From assembly GCF_021729845.1 (NCBI RefSeq), contig NZ_CP063397.1:820001-884000 (forward strand): a stretch of DNA of 64,000 nt, given 5' to 3'. The DNA is from Rhizobium sp. SL42. GTDB taxonomy: Bacteria; Pseudomonadota; Alphaproteobacteria; Rhizobiales; Rhizobiaceae. Within the stretch, counting starts at the first letter, position 1; every line of letters begins with the position of its first letter. The notes beneath the pieces were generated by a model. That model saw only the letters and a program-made list of their open reading frames with translations, searched no databases and was not told the DNA's origin. Both the position numbers and the translations under genes were made by a program. Shown one piece after another: positions 45,214 to 55,465 of the stretch.

Positions 45214-48200
45214 ATGAGCACGACCATTCCTTCGCTGAGCGTCAGCCAGATCAGATCCCTCTCGACGTCTGCCATCGCAGCCTGGACAACGGAAGACGCT
45301 GCGGCCCTGTCGACGGTGCAGATCAAGGCGCTCTCCTCGGCGCAGGTCGGTGCCCTTGAGACGGAAGATCTCGCCGTCTTCTCGACGACGCAGATCAGCG
45401 CGATCACCGCAGCGGCCATCGTCAGTCTGAGCCTCGATCAGTTGTCCGTACTGACCACCGACAAGATCGGCAGTCTGGTCACCGCCCAGGTCGCCGCATT
45501 GGGCACGGCCCAGATCGACGGTCTGGGCTCGCAGCAGATCGAAGCCTTGTCGGCCGCCCAGATCGCGGTGCTCAAGTCGAGCCAGTTGGCGGTCTTGACG
45601 CCGGAAGACATCTCGACATTCACCACCGCCGAAATTGCAGCCATCAGCACGGCGGCCCTGTCGGGTCTTCCCACAGCCACGATCGCCGCCCTGAGCTCCG
45701 AGCAAACGGCGGCGCTCACGACCGCTCAGATCGCAGCGTTGAAGACGAACCAGATTGCGGCCCTGACCACCACCCAGGTCGACGCTCTGTCGACCACCCA
45801 GATTACCGCCCTGACCTCCACCCAGATCAAGGCCCTGACGAATGAAACCATCGCTGAACTGAGCGCCGCGCAGATCAGCGCCGTCAGCAGCAAGGCGATC
45901 GTCGGTCTGAGCACGGGCCAGATCGCGGCCCTGTCCAGCACCCAGGTCGAAGCCCTTTCTGCCACCCAGATTGCCGTCCTGACCTCGACCCAGATGACGG
46001 CACTGGCAGCCGAAGACATCGCCACATTCACCACGGAAGAGATGGCCGCCATCAGCTCGGCCGGCATGGCCGGGCTGGGCACATCCGCTGTCGCGGCGCT
46101 GACCTCCGCCCAGATTGCGGCCTTGAAGACGGCCCAGATCGCCGCGTTGAAGACGACCCAGATGGCAGCGTTGAACTCGACCCAGATCGAGGCCCTGTCG
46201 ACCGCCCAGATTGCAGCCCTGAGCTCGACCCAGATCAAGGCTCTGTCCGGTGAGAGGGTCGCCGATCTGACCACGGCCCAGGTTGCCGCTCTGACCAGCA
46301 AGGCGATCACGGGTCTGACCTCGTCGCAGGTAGCGGCCCTGACCACCGCGCAGGTCGAGGCTCTGTCCTCGGCCCAGATCGCTGCCCTGAATTCCAGCCA
46401 GGTCGCGGCTCTCGGCACCGAAGATATCGTCACCTTCAGCACCGAAGAGATTGCGGCTCTGAGCTCCGCTGCGATCTCCGGCCTGAACACGTCCAATATC
46501 GCGGCCCTGACCTCGGATCAGGCTGCCGCCCTCAAGACCGCCCAGATTGCAGCCCTCAAGACCACCCAGATAGCCGCGCTGAGCTTCAGCCAGATCGAAG
46601 CCCTGACCACGGCGCAGTTTGCCGCGCTGAGCTCCACCCAGATCAAGGCGCTGTCGAGCGATAGCGTTGCCGGCCTGACCACCGCGCAGATCGCCGCCCT
46701 CAGCAGCAAGGCGATCACAGGCCTGACATCGACACAGGTTGCCGCATTGTCATCGGCACAGATCGATGTGCTCTCGTCGGCCCAGATTGCGGCGATGACC
46801 TCGGCCCAGATTGCGGCCTTGAGCGCCGAAGGCCTTGCGACCTTCAGCACCGCCGAGATCGCGGCGATTTCCACGGCCGGCATTGCCGGCCTCTCGACCG
46901 CGAATATCGGGGCTCTCACCTCCGATCAGGCGGCTGCGCTGAAGACCACCCAGATCGCAGCGCTGAAGACCACCCAACTTGCGGCCCTCAGCACCGGGCA
47001 GATCGCAGCGCTCACCACGGCGCAGTTCTCGGCCCTGAGCGCCACGCAGATCAAGGCATTGGCCAGCGAGAGCATTGCCGCCCTGACCACGGCCCAGATC
47101 GCGGCCCTCAGCACCAAGGCGGTCAGCGGCCTGAGCTCTGCCCAGATTGCCGCATTGAGCACCGAGCAGGCAGAAGCGCTGACATCAACGTTGATCGCGG
47201 CGATGAGTTCGACCCAGATCGCCGCTCTCGGCGCCGAGGACATCGCAACCTTTACCACCGCGGAAATCGCCGCGATCAATTCGTCTGCATTGGCGGGCCT
47301 GTCTTCGGATGGCGTCGCAGCACTGACCACGGCGCAGGCGGCAGCCCTGAAAACCGCGCAGATCGCTGCCCTGAAAACCACCCAGATTGTCGCCCTGACC
47401 GACAGCCAGCTCGCGGCTCTGAGCACCTCGCAGATAAGCGCGCTGACCTCGCTTCAGATCGCCGCCCTGTCGAGCTCGACCGTCAGCTCCTTGACGACGG
47501 CCCAGATTGCGGCCCTGAGCACCCGGGCGATTTCGGGCCTGACCTCGTCGCAGGTCGAAGCCCTGAGCACCAGCCAGATCGACGCCTTGTCCTCGACCCA
47601 GATCGCCGCTTTCGGATCGGCGCAGGTTGCCGCTCTCGGCACCGAGGATCTCGCGACCTTCTCGGTCGACGAAATGGCAGCCTTGAGCACGGCAGCGGTG
47701 GGCGGCCTGTCGACCGACCTGATCGCCTCGCTGACGGCAAGCCAGACCGCGGCCCTGAAGACGAGCCAGATTGCAGCCCTCAAGACCACCCAGATCGAAG
47801 CCCTGAGCGCCGTCCAGATCGCCGCCCTGACCGCCGCCCAGTTCGGTGCGCTGAGCTCGACCCAGATCAAGTCCCTGTCCAGCGAAAGCATCGCGGCGCT
47901 GACGATCGACCAGGTATCGGCGCTCAGTACCAAGGCCGTCGCCGGCCTGACCTCCACGCAGATCGAAGCCTTGAGCACGTCACAGATCGAAGCCCTGTCA
48001 TCGTCGCAGATCGCGGCCTTGGGATCCGCCCAAGTGGCAGCTCTCGGCACCGAGGATCTTGCGACCTTCTCGGCCGATGAAATCGCGGCCATTCGCACTG
48101 CAGCCATCCCGGGTCTTCCCACCGCAAATATCGCGGCCCTCAAGGCTGAACAGCTGGCGGCTTTGACGACCAGCCAGGTCGCAGCCCTTTCGTCGTCCCA

Positions 48201-50685
48201 GATTGAAGCCCTGAGCACGTCTCAGCTGGTCACCCTGACCCCGGAACAGATTGGTGCCATTTCGTCGACGGCCATTCCGGGCCTGGCCACGGCCAGCATT
48301 CCGGTTTTGACGGCCGATCAGGTCGCCGCCCTCAGCACCAAGGCCTTCGCAAGCCTGTCCACGGCCCAGATTGAAGCCCTGACGGTGGAACAGGCCGAAG
48401 CGTTGACCTCGGTTCTCGTCGGCGCCATGAGTTCGGCCCAGATCGCCGCGTTGAGCGACGCCGAACTGGCGACCTTCTCGACTGCCGATATTGCCGCGAT
48501 CAGTGCCGCGGCCATCTCCGGCCTGTCGACGTCCAACATTGCAATTCTGAGCGCCGACCAGATCGAGGCGCTGACCACGGCCCAGGTCGCAGCCTTGACA
48601 TCGGATCAGGTCGAAGCCTTGAGCACCGAGCAGATCGCGGCCCTCAGCACCTCTCAGATTGGCGCATTGACCTCGGCCGGTGTCTCCGGTCTGGCGACAG
48701 GCACGATCGCAGCACTGAGCGATGACCAGATTGCCGCCCTCAGCACCAAGGCAATCCCGGGCTTGACGGCAGCGCAGATCGAGGCCCTGAGCACCCTCCA
48801 GGTTGAGGCGCTTACCTCGTCGCAGGTTGCCAGCCTGAGCTCGGCCCAGATCTCCGCTCTTAGCACGGCGGATATCGCCACCTTCTCCACGGCGGATCTG
48901 GCTGCGATCACATCCACGGCCATTCCCGGCCTGTCCACGGCCAATATCGCGGCGCTGACATCCGATCAGATCGCCGCCTTGGCGACGGCCCAGATCGTGG
49001 CGCTGTCATCCAGCCAGATCGAAGTGCTGAGTTCCGCCCAGCTCGCGGCGCTGAGCACGGCGCAGCTTTCCGTGCTGACGTCGGCGCAAGCCAATGCATT
49101 GTCCAGCCAGACGATCGCATCGCTGTCCACCGAGCAGATCGCCGCCCTGAATACCGCGGCGGTGGCCGGCATGACCCCGGACCAGATCGAGGCGCTGACG
49201 ACGGCTCAGGTCGACGCACTCTCCACGCTGCAGATTGCCGCTTTGGCATCGGCGCAGCTGGCAGCCCTTGGTACGGCCGACGTGGCGACATTCTCGACTG
49301 CAGATATCGCAGCGATCACGGCAGCGGCCATTGCCGGTCTGTCGACGGCCAATATTGCCGCCCTGACCGCCGAACAGGTTTCCGCGCTGACCACGGCTCA
49401 GGTCGCGGCACTGAGTTCGGCCCAGGTCGAGGCGTTGAAATCCAGCCAGCTCGGCGGTTTCACCACGACGCAGATCTCCGCGCTGAGCTCGACGGCTCTG
49501 CAGGGCCTGTCCACCGGCAACATCGCCGCCCTGTCGAACGATCAGATCGCAGCCCTCTCCGCGACGGCGATCCGCGGCTTGAGTGCCGCCCAGATCGACG
49601 CCCTGTCGACCGGCCAGGTTGAAGCCCTGTCCGCGACGCAGATTGCAGCTCTCAGCGCCACGCAGATCGGCGCGCTGAGCCATGAGGACCTTGCCACCTT
49701 CTCGACAGCGGATATCGCGGCGATCAGCGCGTCGGCCATTGCCGGCTTGTCGGAAGCCACCGTCTCTGCCCTGACGACATCGCAGGTCGCCTCCCTGAGC
49801 GCTGCCCAGCTGAACGGCCTCACCTCCCTTCAGGTGGGTGCGCTGAGCTCGACCCAGGTCGGCAATCTGACCACGACGCAGATTGCAGCGCTGAGCGCGG
49901 CCGGTCTCTCGGGCCTGTCTGCATCGAATGTTGCATCGCTGACGACAGCCCAGATCGCAGCACTCGGCACTGGTGCCATTCCGGGTCTGACGACGGCGCA
50001 GATCGATGCCCTGTCCACCGCCCAGGTCGACGCCCTGTCCTCGGCCCAGATCGGCGCTTTGACCTCGACGCAGCTCGGTGCCTTGACGACCGAAGACCTC
50101 GCGACCTTCTCGACGGGGGATCTTGCAGCCATCAGCGCCACGGCGATCGGTGGACTGTCGACGGCCAATATCGCGGCCCTGTCGACCGCCCATGTCGCCG
50201 CCTTGAGCACTGCCCAGTTCGGCGCGCTGATCTTCAGCCAGATCAGGGCCATGACCTCGAGCCAGGTGGCAACCTTGAGCACCGCGCAGATCGGCGCACT
50301 GAACGCCATCCAGGTTGCAGCCCTCGGCACTGGCCATATCGCCAGCCTGACCACCGATCAGATGGTCGCTCTCTCGCCGAGCGCCATTGTCGGCATGACC
50401 ACGGCCCAGATCGGCGCCCTGTCGACCCAGCAGGTCGAGGTCCTGACCTCCACCCAGGTCGCAGGCCTCAGTTCGGTGCAGATTGCCGCGCTTGAAGCCG
50501 AAGATCTGGCGACCTTCTCGACGGGTGACATCGCCTCGATCAATTCCGCAGCCCTTGCCGGATTGTCGACAGCCGACATCGCCAACCTGTCAAGCGCCCA
50601 GCTGCAGGCGATCACCACGGCGCAGGTTGCCGCGCTCACCCCCGACCAGATCACCGCGGTCATTTCTGCCTATCAGTCCTACTGA
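45214..50685 (+). CDS. Giant octapeptide-repeat protein (1,823 residues)
   Basis: After a short start (MSTTIPSLSVSQIRSL) almost the whole protein is built of eight-residue units of the form S/T-x-x-Q-I-x-A-L, for example TAQIAALS. It has almost no aromatic residues, Cys, Pro or Arg. Lys sits at fixed octads. No signal peptide or membrane helix is visible; the end is VISAYQSY. S/T-x-x-Q/E is a helix N-cap box, so the units may be short helices stacked in a solenoid; a beta-solenoid is the alternative. The octads are ordered in a 17-unit super-repeat (see the repeat entry). The ATG at 45214 follows AAAGGGA. A terminator follows. Possible roles are a surface, secreted or scaffold protein; none is shown. 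Confidence 0.85.
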   Translation: MSTTIPSLSVSQIRSLSTSAIAAWTTEDAAALSTVQIKALSSAQVGALETEDLAVFSTTQISAITAAAIVSLSLDQLSVLTTDKIGSLVTAQVAALGTAQIDGLGSQQIEALSAAQIAVLKSSQLAVLTPEDISTFTTAEIAAISTAALSGLPTATIAALSSEQTAALTTAQIAALKTNQIAALTTTQVDALSTTQITALTSTQIKALTNETIAELSAAQISAVSSKAIVGLSTGQIAALSSTQVEALSATQIAVLTSTQMTALAAEDIATFTTEEMAAISSAGMAGLGTSAVAALTSAQIAALKTAQIAALKTTQMAALNSTQIEALSTAQIAALSSTQIKALSGERVADLTTAQVAALTSKAITGLTSSQVAALTTAQVEALSSAQIAALNSSQVAALGTEDIVTFSTEEIAALSSAAISGLNTSNIAALTSDQAAALKTAQIAALKTTQIAALSFSQIEALTTAQFAALSSTQIKALSSDSVAGLTTAQIAALSSKAITGLTSTQVAALSSAQIDVLSSAQIAAMTSAQIAALSAEGLATFSTAEIAAISTAGIAGLSTANIGALTSDQAAALKTTQIAALKTTQLAALSTGQIAALTTAQFSALSATQIKALASESIAALTTAQIAALSTKAVSGLSSAQIAALSTEQAEALTSTLIAAMSSTQIAALGAEDIATFTTAEIAAINSSALAGLSSDGVAALTTAQAAALKTAQIAALKTTQIVALTDSQLAALSTSQISALTSLQIAALSSSTVSSLTTAQIAALSTRAISGLTSSQVEALSTSQIDALSSTQIAAFGSAQVAALGTEDLATFSVDEMAALSTAAVGGLSTDLIASLTASQTAALKTSQIAALKTTQIEALSAVQIAALTAAQFGALSSTQIKSLSSESIAALTIDQVSALSTKAVAGLTSTQIEALSTSQIEALSSSQIAALGSAQVAALGTEDLATFSADEIAAIRTAAIPGLPTANIAALKAEQLAALTTSQVAALSSSQIEALSTSQLVTLTPEQIGAISSTAIPGLATASIPVLTADQVAALSTKAFASLSTAQIEALTVEQAEALTSVLVGAMSSAQIAALSDAELATFSTADIAAISAAAISGLSTSNIAILSADQIEALTTAQVAALTSDQVEALSTEQIAALSTSQIGALTSAGVSGLATGTIAALSDDQIAALSTKAIPGLTAAQIEALSTLQVEALTSSQVASLSSAQISALSTADIATFSTADLAAITSTAIPGLSTANIAALTSDQIAALATAQIVALSSSQIEVLSSAQLAALSTAQLSVLTSAQANALSSQTIASLSTEQIAALNTAAVAGMTPDQIEALTTAQVDALSTLQIAALASAQLAALGTADVATFSTADIAAITAAAIAGLSTANIAALTAEQVSALTTAQVAALSSAQVEALKSSQLGGFTTTQISALSSTALQGLSTGNIAALSNDQIAALSATAIRGLSAAQIDALSTGQVEALSATQIAALSATQIGALSHEDLATFSTADIAAISASAIAGLSEATVSALTTSQVASLSAAQLNGLTSLQVGALSSTQVGNLTTTQIAALSAAGLSGLSASNVASLTTAQIAALGTGAIPGLTTAQIDALSTAQVDALSSAQIGALTSTQLGALTTEDLATFSTGDLAAISATAIGGLSTANIAALSTAHVAALSTAQFGALIFSQIRAMTSSQVATLSTAQIGALNAIQVAALGTGHIASLTTDQMVALSPSAIVGMTTAQIGALSTQQVEVLTSTQVAGLSSVQIAALEAEDLATFSTGDIASINSAALAGLSTADIANLSSAQLQAITTAQVAALTPDQITAVISAYQSY
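45361..50685 (+). repeat. Exact 408-base (136-residue) super-repeats inside the giant gene
   Basis: A marker octad of the type T-E-D-L-A-T-F-S occurs 14 times, at 45361, 45601, 46009, 46417, 46825, 47233, 47641, 48049, 48457, 48865, 49273, 49681, 50089 and 50497. The first spacing is 240 bases (10 octads) and the other twelve are exactly 408 (17 octads). Within each block the order is conserved: TAEIAAIS, TAAIAGLS, TANIAALT, then Lys-ending octads, STQIKALS, TKAITGLT and so on. No insertions or deletions break the register although the bases have diverged. Confidence 0.93.
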
Positions 50686-50717
50686 CGGCAGACCGGACCG
50701 GACCCAATGTGATGCCG

Positions 50718-50755
50718 ATTTGGCGGCGTGCCCTGCACGCCGCCAAATTGCTTTT
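50718..50755 (+). terminator. Intrinsic terminator after the giant gene
   Basis: A perfect 13-bp stem ATTTGGCGGCGTG (50718-50730) and its complement (50736-50748), with a five-base loop, is followed by TGCTTTT. It lies 32 bases past the stop codon. Confidence 0.82.
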
Positions 50756-50955
50756 GTCGACCGCTCGGGCCATCCGGCACGAACACGCTTCGGCATTGAC
50801 GCGAGTTCCCGCAGGCCTGGCACCGATCCATCACTGAAAGACGATACAAAAGCATCGAGGGATCATTCTTTCGCCATATGCGTTAATCACACCTAGCCTA
50901 CCGGCTCGGATGCGTGGTCATCGGAGGGCAGGTTCAAGTTTTGAAGGAGTACAAC

Positions 50956-51489
50956 ATGAAGAAGACTTTCGCCGTTGCGCTCGCCGCACTGCCGGTTCTG
51001 ACCAGCGCAGGCGCCGCCTTGTCGGCAGATACGACTACCCGCCAGGATCCCGTTCCCACCTATCAGGAAGCTGACCAGCGCGGTGGTGTCCGCATTGGTT
51101 ACCTCCAGTGCAATGTCGGCGGCGGCGTCGGTTTTGTCGTCGGTTCCGCCAAGGAGGTCGATTGCGTCTTCACCTCGACCATCGGCAGCGAGCCGCTTGA
51201 CCGCTACACGGGCGCACTGCGCAAGATGGGTGTCGACCTCGGTTTCACCACCAAGGGCAGCCTGATCTGGGCGGTCTTCGCCCCCACGGCCGGTTATCAT
51301 CGCGGGTCGCTCGGCGGTCTTTACCAGGGCATCACGGCGGAAGCGACGGTCGGCGCCGGTGTCGGCGCCAATATCCTGGTGGGCGGCACCTCCGGCTCGA
51401 TCCACCTGCAGACGATCAGCGTGACCGGTCAGCTCGGCCTCAACCTGGCAGCCACCGGCACCTCGATGACGCTCACGCCAGATAGCTGA
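50956..51489 (+). CDS. DUF992 family exported protein
   Basis: A 177-residue protein with a signal peptide (MKKTFAVALAALPVLTSAGA, cut near ALSADTT). The DUF992 core has RIGYLQCNVGGGVGFVVGS, KEVDCVFTS, and the glycine-rich repeats GITAEATVGAGVGANILVGG, suggesting a beta-barrel-like periplasmic or envelope protein. Such proteins are common in rhizobia with no known function. The ATG follows AAGGAG. It converges with ftsK, with a shared terminator between them. Confidence 0.88.
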   Translation: MKKTFAVALAALPVLTSAGAALSADTTTRQDPVPTYQEADQRGGVRIGYLQCNVGGGVGFVVGSAKEVDCVFTSTIGSEPLDRYTGALRKMGVDLGFTTKGSLIWAVFAPTAGYHRGSLGGLYQGITAEATVGAGVGANILVGGTSGSIHLQTISVTGQLGLNLAATGTSMTLTPDS

Positions 51490-51511
51490 GCGCGTATTGA
51501 CTGACTAACGG

Positions 51512-51547
51512 AAAAACGGCGCCTTCCCCTCGGGAGGCGCCGTTTTT
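51512..51547. terminator. Bidirectional terminator between DUF992 and ftsK genes
   Basis: A perfect 12-bp stem AAAAACGGCGCC (51512-51523) with its complement (51536-51547) reads A-rich on one side and T-rich on the other, so it can act on both converging transcripts. The inner TCCC/GGGA can extend the hairpin. Confidence 0.88.
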
Positions 51548-51621
51548 CTTTGGTACATGGCCATGACCTGCCGGGCTTCGCTTGTGTCCCATGGCGGCCG
51601 CGTTTCGAACCGCGCTTGGCC

Positions 51622-54600
51622 TCAGCCTTCGATGTCGCTATCCGGCAATGGGCTGATCTCGCGACCGCCGGCAATGATCGAGCGTTTTCCGACATGGTTG
51701 GCCGGGCCGACCAGGCCTTCCTGCTCCATGCGCTCGACCAGCGAGGCCGCCTTGTTGTAGCCGATCGACAGGCGGCGCTGGATATAGGATGTCGAGCACT
51801 TCTTGTCGCGCAGCACGACCTTCACCGCCTTGTCGTAGAGATCGCTGGCATCTTCTTCGCCCATTGCCGACTTGTCGAATACGGCGCCGTCTTCCTCGGC
51901 CGTTTCGTCCATCTCGTCGGCATCCTCGGTCACCGTGCCGAGATATTCCGGCCGGCCTTGCGTCTTCAGATGGGCGACAACCTTTTCGACTTCCTCGTCC
52001 GATACGAATGGCCCGTGCACGCGGGCAATGCGCCCGCCGCCGACCATGTGCAGCATGTCGCCCTGGCCGAGCAGGTGTTCTGCACCCGGCTCGCCGAGAA
52101 TGGTGCGGCTGTCGATCTTCGACGTCACCTGGAAGGAAACGCGCGTCGGGAAGTTCGCCTTGATCGTGCCGGTGATCACGTCCACCGAGGGACGCTGCGT
52201 CGCCATGATCAGGTGTATGCCGGCGGCACGCGCCATCTGCGCCAGCCGCTGGATCGCGCCTTCGATCTCCTTGCCGGCGACCATCATCAGGTCGGCCATC
52301 TCGTCGACGATGACGACGATGTAAGGCATGGCCGCCAGGTCCATTTCTTCCTGCTCATAGGTCGGCTCGCCGGTCGAGCGGTCGAAACCGGTCTGCACGC
52401 TGCACAGGATGGTCTCGCCCTTGGCGCGCGCCGCGGCTGCGCGTGAATTGTAGCCGTCGATATTGCGCACGCCGAGCCGGCTCATTTTCCGGTAGCGATC
52501 TTCCATCTCGCGCACGGCCCATTTCAGCGCCATCACCGCCTTCTTCGGGTCGGTCACGACAGGCGTCAGCAAATGCGGGATGCCGTCATAGACCGAAAGC
52601 TCGAGCATTTTCGGATCGACCATGATCAGCCGGCATTCTTCCGGCCGCAGCCGGTAGAGCAGCGACAGGATCATCGTGTTGATCGCCACCGATTTGCCGG
52701 ATCCGGTCGTTCCCGCCACCAGCAGATGCGGCATCTTGGCCAGCTCGGCAATCACCGGCTCCCCGCCGATGGTCTTGCCCAGGCACACCGGCAGCTTGAA
52801 CCGCGTCTCGGCATAATCCGCCGTTTCGATCAGTTCGCGCAGGTAAACGGTTTCGCGCACCGGGTTCGGCAGTTCGATGCCGATAACATTACGGCCGGGC
52901 ACCACGGCGACACGGGCCGAAAGGGCCGACATCGAGCGGGCGATATCGTCGGACAGACCGATGACGCGCGAGGATTTGACCCCCGGTGCCGGCTCGAATT
53001 CATAGAGCGTGACGACCGGACCCGGTCGCACGTCGATCACTTCGCCCTTGATGCCGAAATCTTCCAGGACGTTTTCCAGCAGACCTGCGCTTTGCTCAAG
53101 CGCCTCAGGGCTCATCGCCGGCGCATCCAGCACCTGCGCTTCCTGCAGGAGATCGATCGGCGGCAGCTCGTATTCGCCCTCGGCCAGCGCCGGCTGTTCG
53201 CGGAAAAGCGGCTGGCGTGCCTTCAACGCCTGGGCGATCGGCAGGGAGCTGGTGAACGGCTGCGGTGCCGAGGAAGGCGGCGATTGCAGGGGAGAGGCTC
53301 CCTCGCTTAGCGCCGGCACGGCCTCGACCATGGCCTGTGCGTCGCCGAACACGATCGGCATGCGGGCCTCAACCTGGCGGTAGAGTGCAATCACCGAGCC
53401 ATCCGGCGCGTCGAACACGGGCCTGACAGTCTGCGCATTCTGCGGCTGAACGGCGACGTCCGGGCGATAGCGCACCACCTCGGCACGCGCCGCGATCCGT
53501 GAGCGCACCGGTGGCTGTGCCGGGGTGGGCGTGTGGATCGCCGACCGGACAGCACTCACGCCTGGGTTCATATGAGGCGCAGGGAGAGGAGCAAGCGCAG
53601 GGGCTCCGATAGCAGGAGCGACCGGCGGCTTCGATACCGCCAAGGCTTCGATCGGCGCCTCACCGACATCGATCATCGCTTCGAAAAAGATATGGTCTGA
53701 CAACAATATGCTCAGGTCCAGCGGTGCCCGACCCGGCGCTGCGGCGTGTTGCGTCTGCGCCGGAACATCCATGGAAGCCGGTACCTGTGTCGCCGAAACC
53801 TGGACAGCCGATGCAGGGCTCTCCGATGCGCGCGTTGCAGCGATGGCATGCGCGGTCATTGCTTTCGTCTGCGCTCCGGTGGACGTGGCGGCGGTGGCGA
53901 GAGCCGCATTCTGCTGCGGCTGTTGATGCTGTTGCTGCTGTTGTTGCGCTTGCACCGGACCGCGCAGGAAGGCGTTGCGCACCATCGTTGGCTGCTCCAC
54001 GCGCGGCTCGTTCGGTGCCGAAGCGGCAATCCTGCTGGGCATCATCGCACGCGGTGCCGGGACAATGTTTGCCTGCACTGCCTGACTGGCCTGTACTACC
54101 TGACTGACCTGCATTGCGGTTGTCGGCGCGGCGGCTGGCACCGGGCTATGGGCCTGCGCGGCGATCATCGGCATTTCCTGCCCCTGCGATTCGGCCCAGG
54201 CCGCCAGTTCGGCCTGCTGGCGCGCCAGTTCGCGGCGCAGCTTGTAGGTCAGCGCCCGCGCGCCGACCGCATCCGGCGGCTGCGGCAGGGTAACGGACGC
54301 CGGCGCGCGCGGCGCGGCCACGGTCGGTTTTGCCAAAGGCGGGGTCACGGTAGCCGGCACCGTTGCGGCCACCAACGGCTCCACGGTTTCGGGTTCGCCG
54401 CGCTGTCCAGACGTCTGTCCGGGGATCTGGCCCGGAAGCTGGGTTTGTGCCTGATTTGGCGTCTTGTCCGGTGTGCGCGTGAAGCGCACGTTCGGACCCA
54501 GCACGAAAGCGGTCTGCCAGGCCGGCATCTCGCTGCGCCCTTCGATCTGGCTGGCAGCCAGCTGGTCCGTCCCCGCGCGCGGCCCACCCTGAGAAGTTTG

Positions 54601-54729
54601 CCCCTGAGAAATCTGCCCCGGCACGGCAGTCGCCTGCACTGCAGCGGGACCGGAAGCCGGTGCCTTCGTCGTCGGCTTTTCCCCTAAGGTATTGGCGGAA
54701 AACACGGAATTTTGGCGGGGAGGATGCAT
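51622..54729 (-). CDS. ftsK: FtsK/SpoIIIE-type DNA translocase without membrane domain
   Basis: A 1,035-residue protein. The last 500 residues are a standard FtsK motor: alpha domain, beta RecA-like domain with Walker [16 protein letters not shown] near residue 673, [10 protein letters not shown], and [13 protein letters not shown]. The gamma winged-helix ([20 protein letters not shown]) that reads KOPS-like sequences follows. The first 500 residues are Pro/Ala/Gln-rich, with a [14 protein letters not shown] tract, and I see none of the four N-terminal membrane helices of classical FtsK. It may be a soluble paralogue, the membrane-anchored FtsK being elsewhere. The start at 54729 is the first in-frame start; nothing membrane-like lies upstream. 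Confidence 0.88.
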   Translation of the reverse strand: MHPPRQNSVFSANTLGEKPTTKAPASGPAAVQATAVPGQISQGQTSQGGPRAGTDQLAASQIEGRSEMPAWQTAFVLGPNVRFTRTPDKTPNQAQTQLPGQIPGQTSGQRGEPETVEPLVAATVPATVTPPLAKPTVAAPRAPASVTLPQPPDAVGARALTYKLRRELARQQAELAAWAESQGQEMPMIAAQAHSPVPAAAPTTAMQVSQVVQASQAVQANIVPAPRAMMPSRIAASAPNEPRVEQPTMVRNAFLRGPVQAQQQQQQHQQPQQNAALATAATSTGAQTKAMTAHAIAATRASESPASAVQVSATQVPASMDVPAQTQHAAAPGRAPLDLSILLSDHIFFEAMIDVGEAPIEALAVSKPPVAPAIGAPALAPLPAPHMNPGVSAVRSAIHTPTPAQPPVRSRIAARAEVVRYRPDVAVQPQNAQTVRPVFDAPDGSVIALYRQVEARMPIVFGDAQAMVEAVPALSEGASPLQSPPSSAPQPFTSSLPIAQALKARQPLFREQPALAEGEYELPPIDLLQEAQVLDAPAMSPEALEQSAGLLENVLEDFGIKGEVIDVRPGPVVTLYEFEPAPGVKSSRVIGLSDDIARSMSALSARVAVVPGRNVIGIELPNPVRETVYLRELIETADYAETRFKLPVCLGKTIGGEPVIAELAKMPHLLVAGTTGSGKSVAINTMILSLLYRLRPEECRLIMVDPKMLELSVYDGIPHLLTPVVTDPKKAVMALKWAVREMEDRYRKMSRLGVRNIDGYNSRAAAARAKGETILCSVQTGFDRSTGEPTYEQEEMDLAAMPYIVVIVDEMADLMMVAGKEIEGAIQRLAQMARAAGIHLIMATQRPSVDVITGTIKANFPTRVSFQVTSKIDSRTILGEPGAEHLLGQGDMLHMVGGGRIARVHGPFVSDEEVEKVVAHLKTQGRPEYLGTVTEDADEMDETAEEDGAVFDKSAMGEEDASDLYDKAVKVVLRDKKCSTSYIQRRLSIGYNKAASLVERMEQEGLVGPANHVGKRSIIAGGREISPLPDSDIEG

Positions 54730-54985
54730 TGAAAACCTGATCGCTGACGAGAAACGGGAGAGCTGGCAAGCACTCCATCAGTAGAAAATAAAGGTTAACG
54801 ACTGCTTGCTCTGCAACGTGTTTTGCTAATATTCACGCGCCTGCGCTGTGCCATCTCGAGCGAGGATCTGCCTGTTGTCGCTGGAGAATTCGGCCCTTCT
54901 TCAAAGCCTCGCATCGGCCAATGATTTTTTCTCGCGCTCCGTCGCCGGGCGGGGTAAGGACCGGGGATCGAAGAGAAGGCCGGTC

Positions 54986-55465
54986 ATGTCGAAAAAGCCC
55001 AAGCGCAATCATCTGAAGAAGCTGATCAAGGCCTGGGCTCAGGCCACCACGGAGGACCGCGAGGCCTTCCTCGACTTCGTCGCTGCCGAAACCCGGGCCA
55101 ACGGCATCGCGCCATCCCTTGCACTCCTGCATGACAGGGCGTCGACGGTTGCCAGTGGCGCCACGCCCATCAGCACCCCCATGATCGCCGCCACCACCGC
55201 AGACGCGCGCCCGACTGTAAACACTACCATCCCGGCCGAGCCGCTGATTGCCAATGGCCGCTACCTGCTTCCCGCCACAATCGAGCGGATCGAAGCGGTC
55301 ATGCGCGCAAGGCGCCTGTCGCCGCGCGCCGTGATGGCCGAAATGGGCTTTCCCGCCGACGACCATGCGCTGGCAAAGGCACTGGCGATGAGGGCGAGCC
55401 TCAGGCTCTCGGTGATTGCCGCCCTCGGCCAGTGGCTGGACGGCAATCGCGCCCATATCCGCTGA
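54986..55465 (+). CDS. Unrecognised small basic-start protein
   Basis: A 159-residue soluble protein starting MSKKPKRNHLKKLIKAWAQA with an acidic second helix (TTEDREAFLDFVAAE). A low-complexity Thr/Ala linker (about 55-85) and a C-terminal helical domain follow (LPATIERIEAVMRARRLS, then PRAVMAEMGFPADDHALAKA and LRLSVIAALGQWL). The C-terminal part looks like a helix-turn-helix-type region. The ATG at 54986 follows AGAAGG. It is divergent from ftsK and 102 bases ahead of the YigZ gene. Function unknown. Confidence 0.58.
   Translation: MSKKPKRNHLKKLIKAWAQATTEDREAFLDFVAAETRANGIAPSLALLHDRASTVASGATPISTPMIAATTADARPTVNTTIPAEPLIANGRYLLPATIERIEAVMRARRLSPRAVMAEMGFPADDHALAKALAMRASLRLSVIAALGQWLDGNRAHIR

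Noticed and set aside
45726..50663. Several long minus-strand frames opposite the giant gene
   Set aside because: They arise because the 24-base repeats leave all frames open. Their products are just complements of the octads.
45214..50685. The 24-base repeats as a CRISPR-like array
   Set aside because: The units are contiguous codons of one uninterrupted frame, diverged at synonymous sites, with no spacers and no cas genes.
45214..50685. Relationship of the octads to TAL-effector repeats, which begin with an LTPEQVVAIA-type helix
   Set aside because: The shared feature is only a helix cap and hydrophobic spacing. TAL units are 33-35 residues with a variable pair, which is absent here.
37299..51500. 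Attachment-site duplication of tRNA-Ser marking an integrated element
   Set aside because: No second copy of the tRNA 3' end and no integrase gene were found by eye, so I only kept it as a weak border hypothesis.
53905..53960. CAG/CTG-type triplet tract in ftsK as a separate repeat element
   Set aside because: It encodes a short polyglutamine part of the disordered linker and is in frame, so it is part of the gene.
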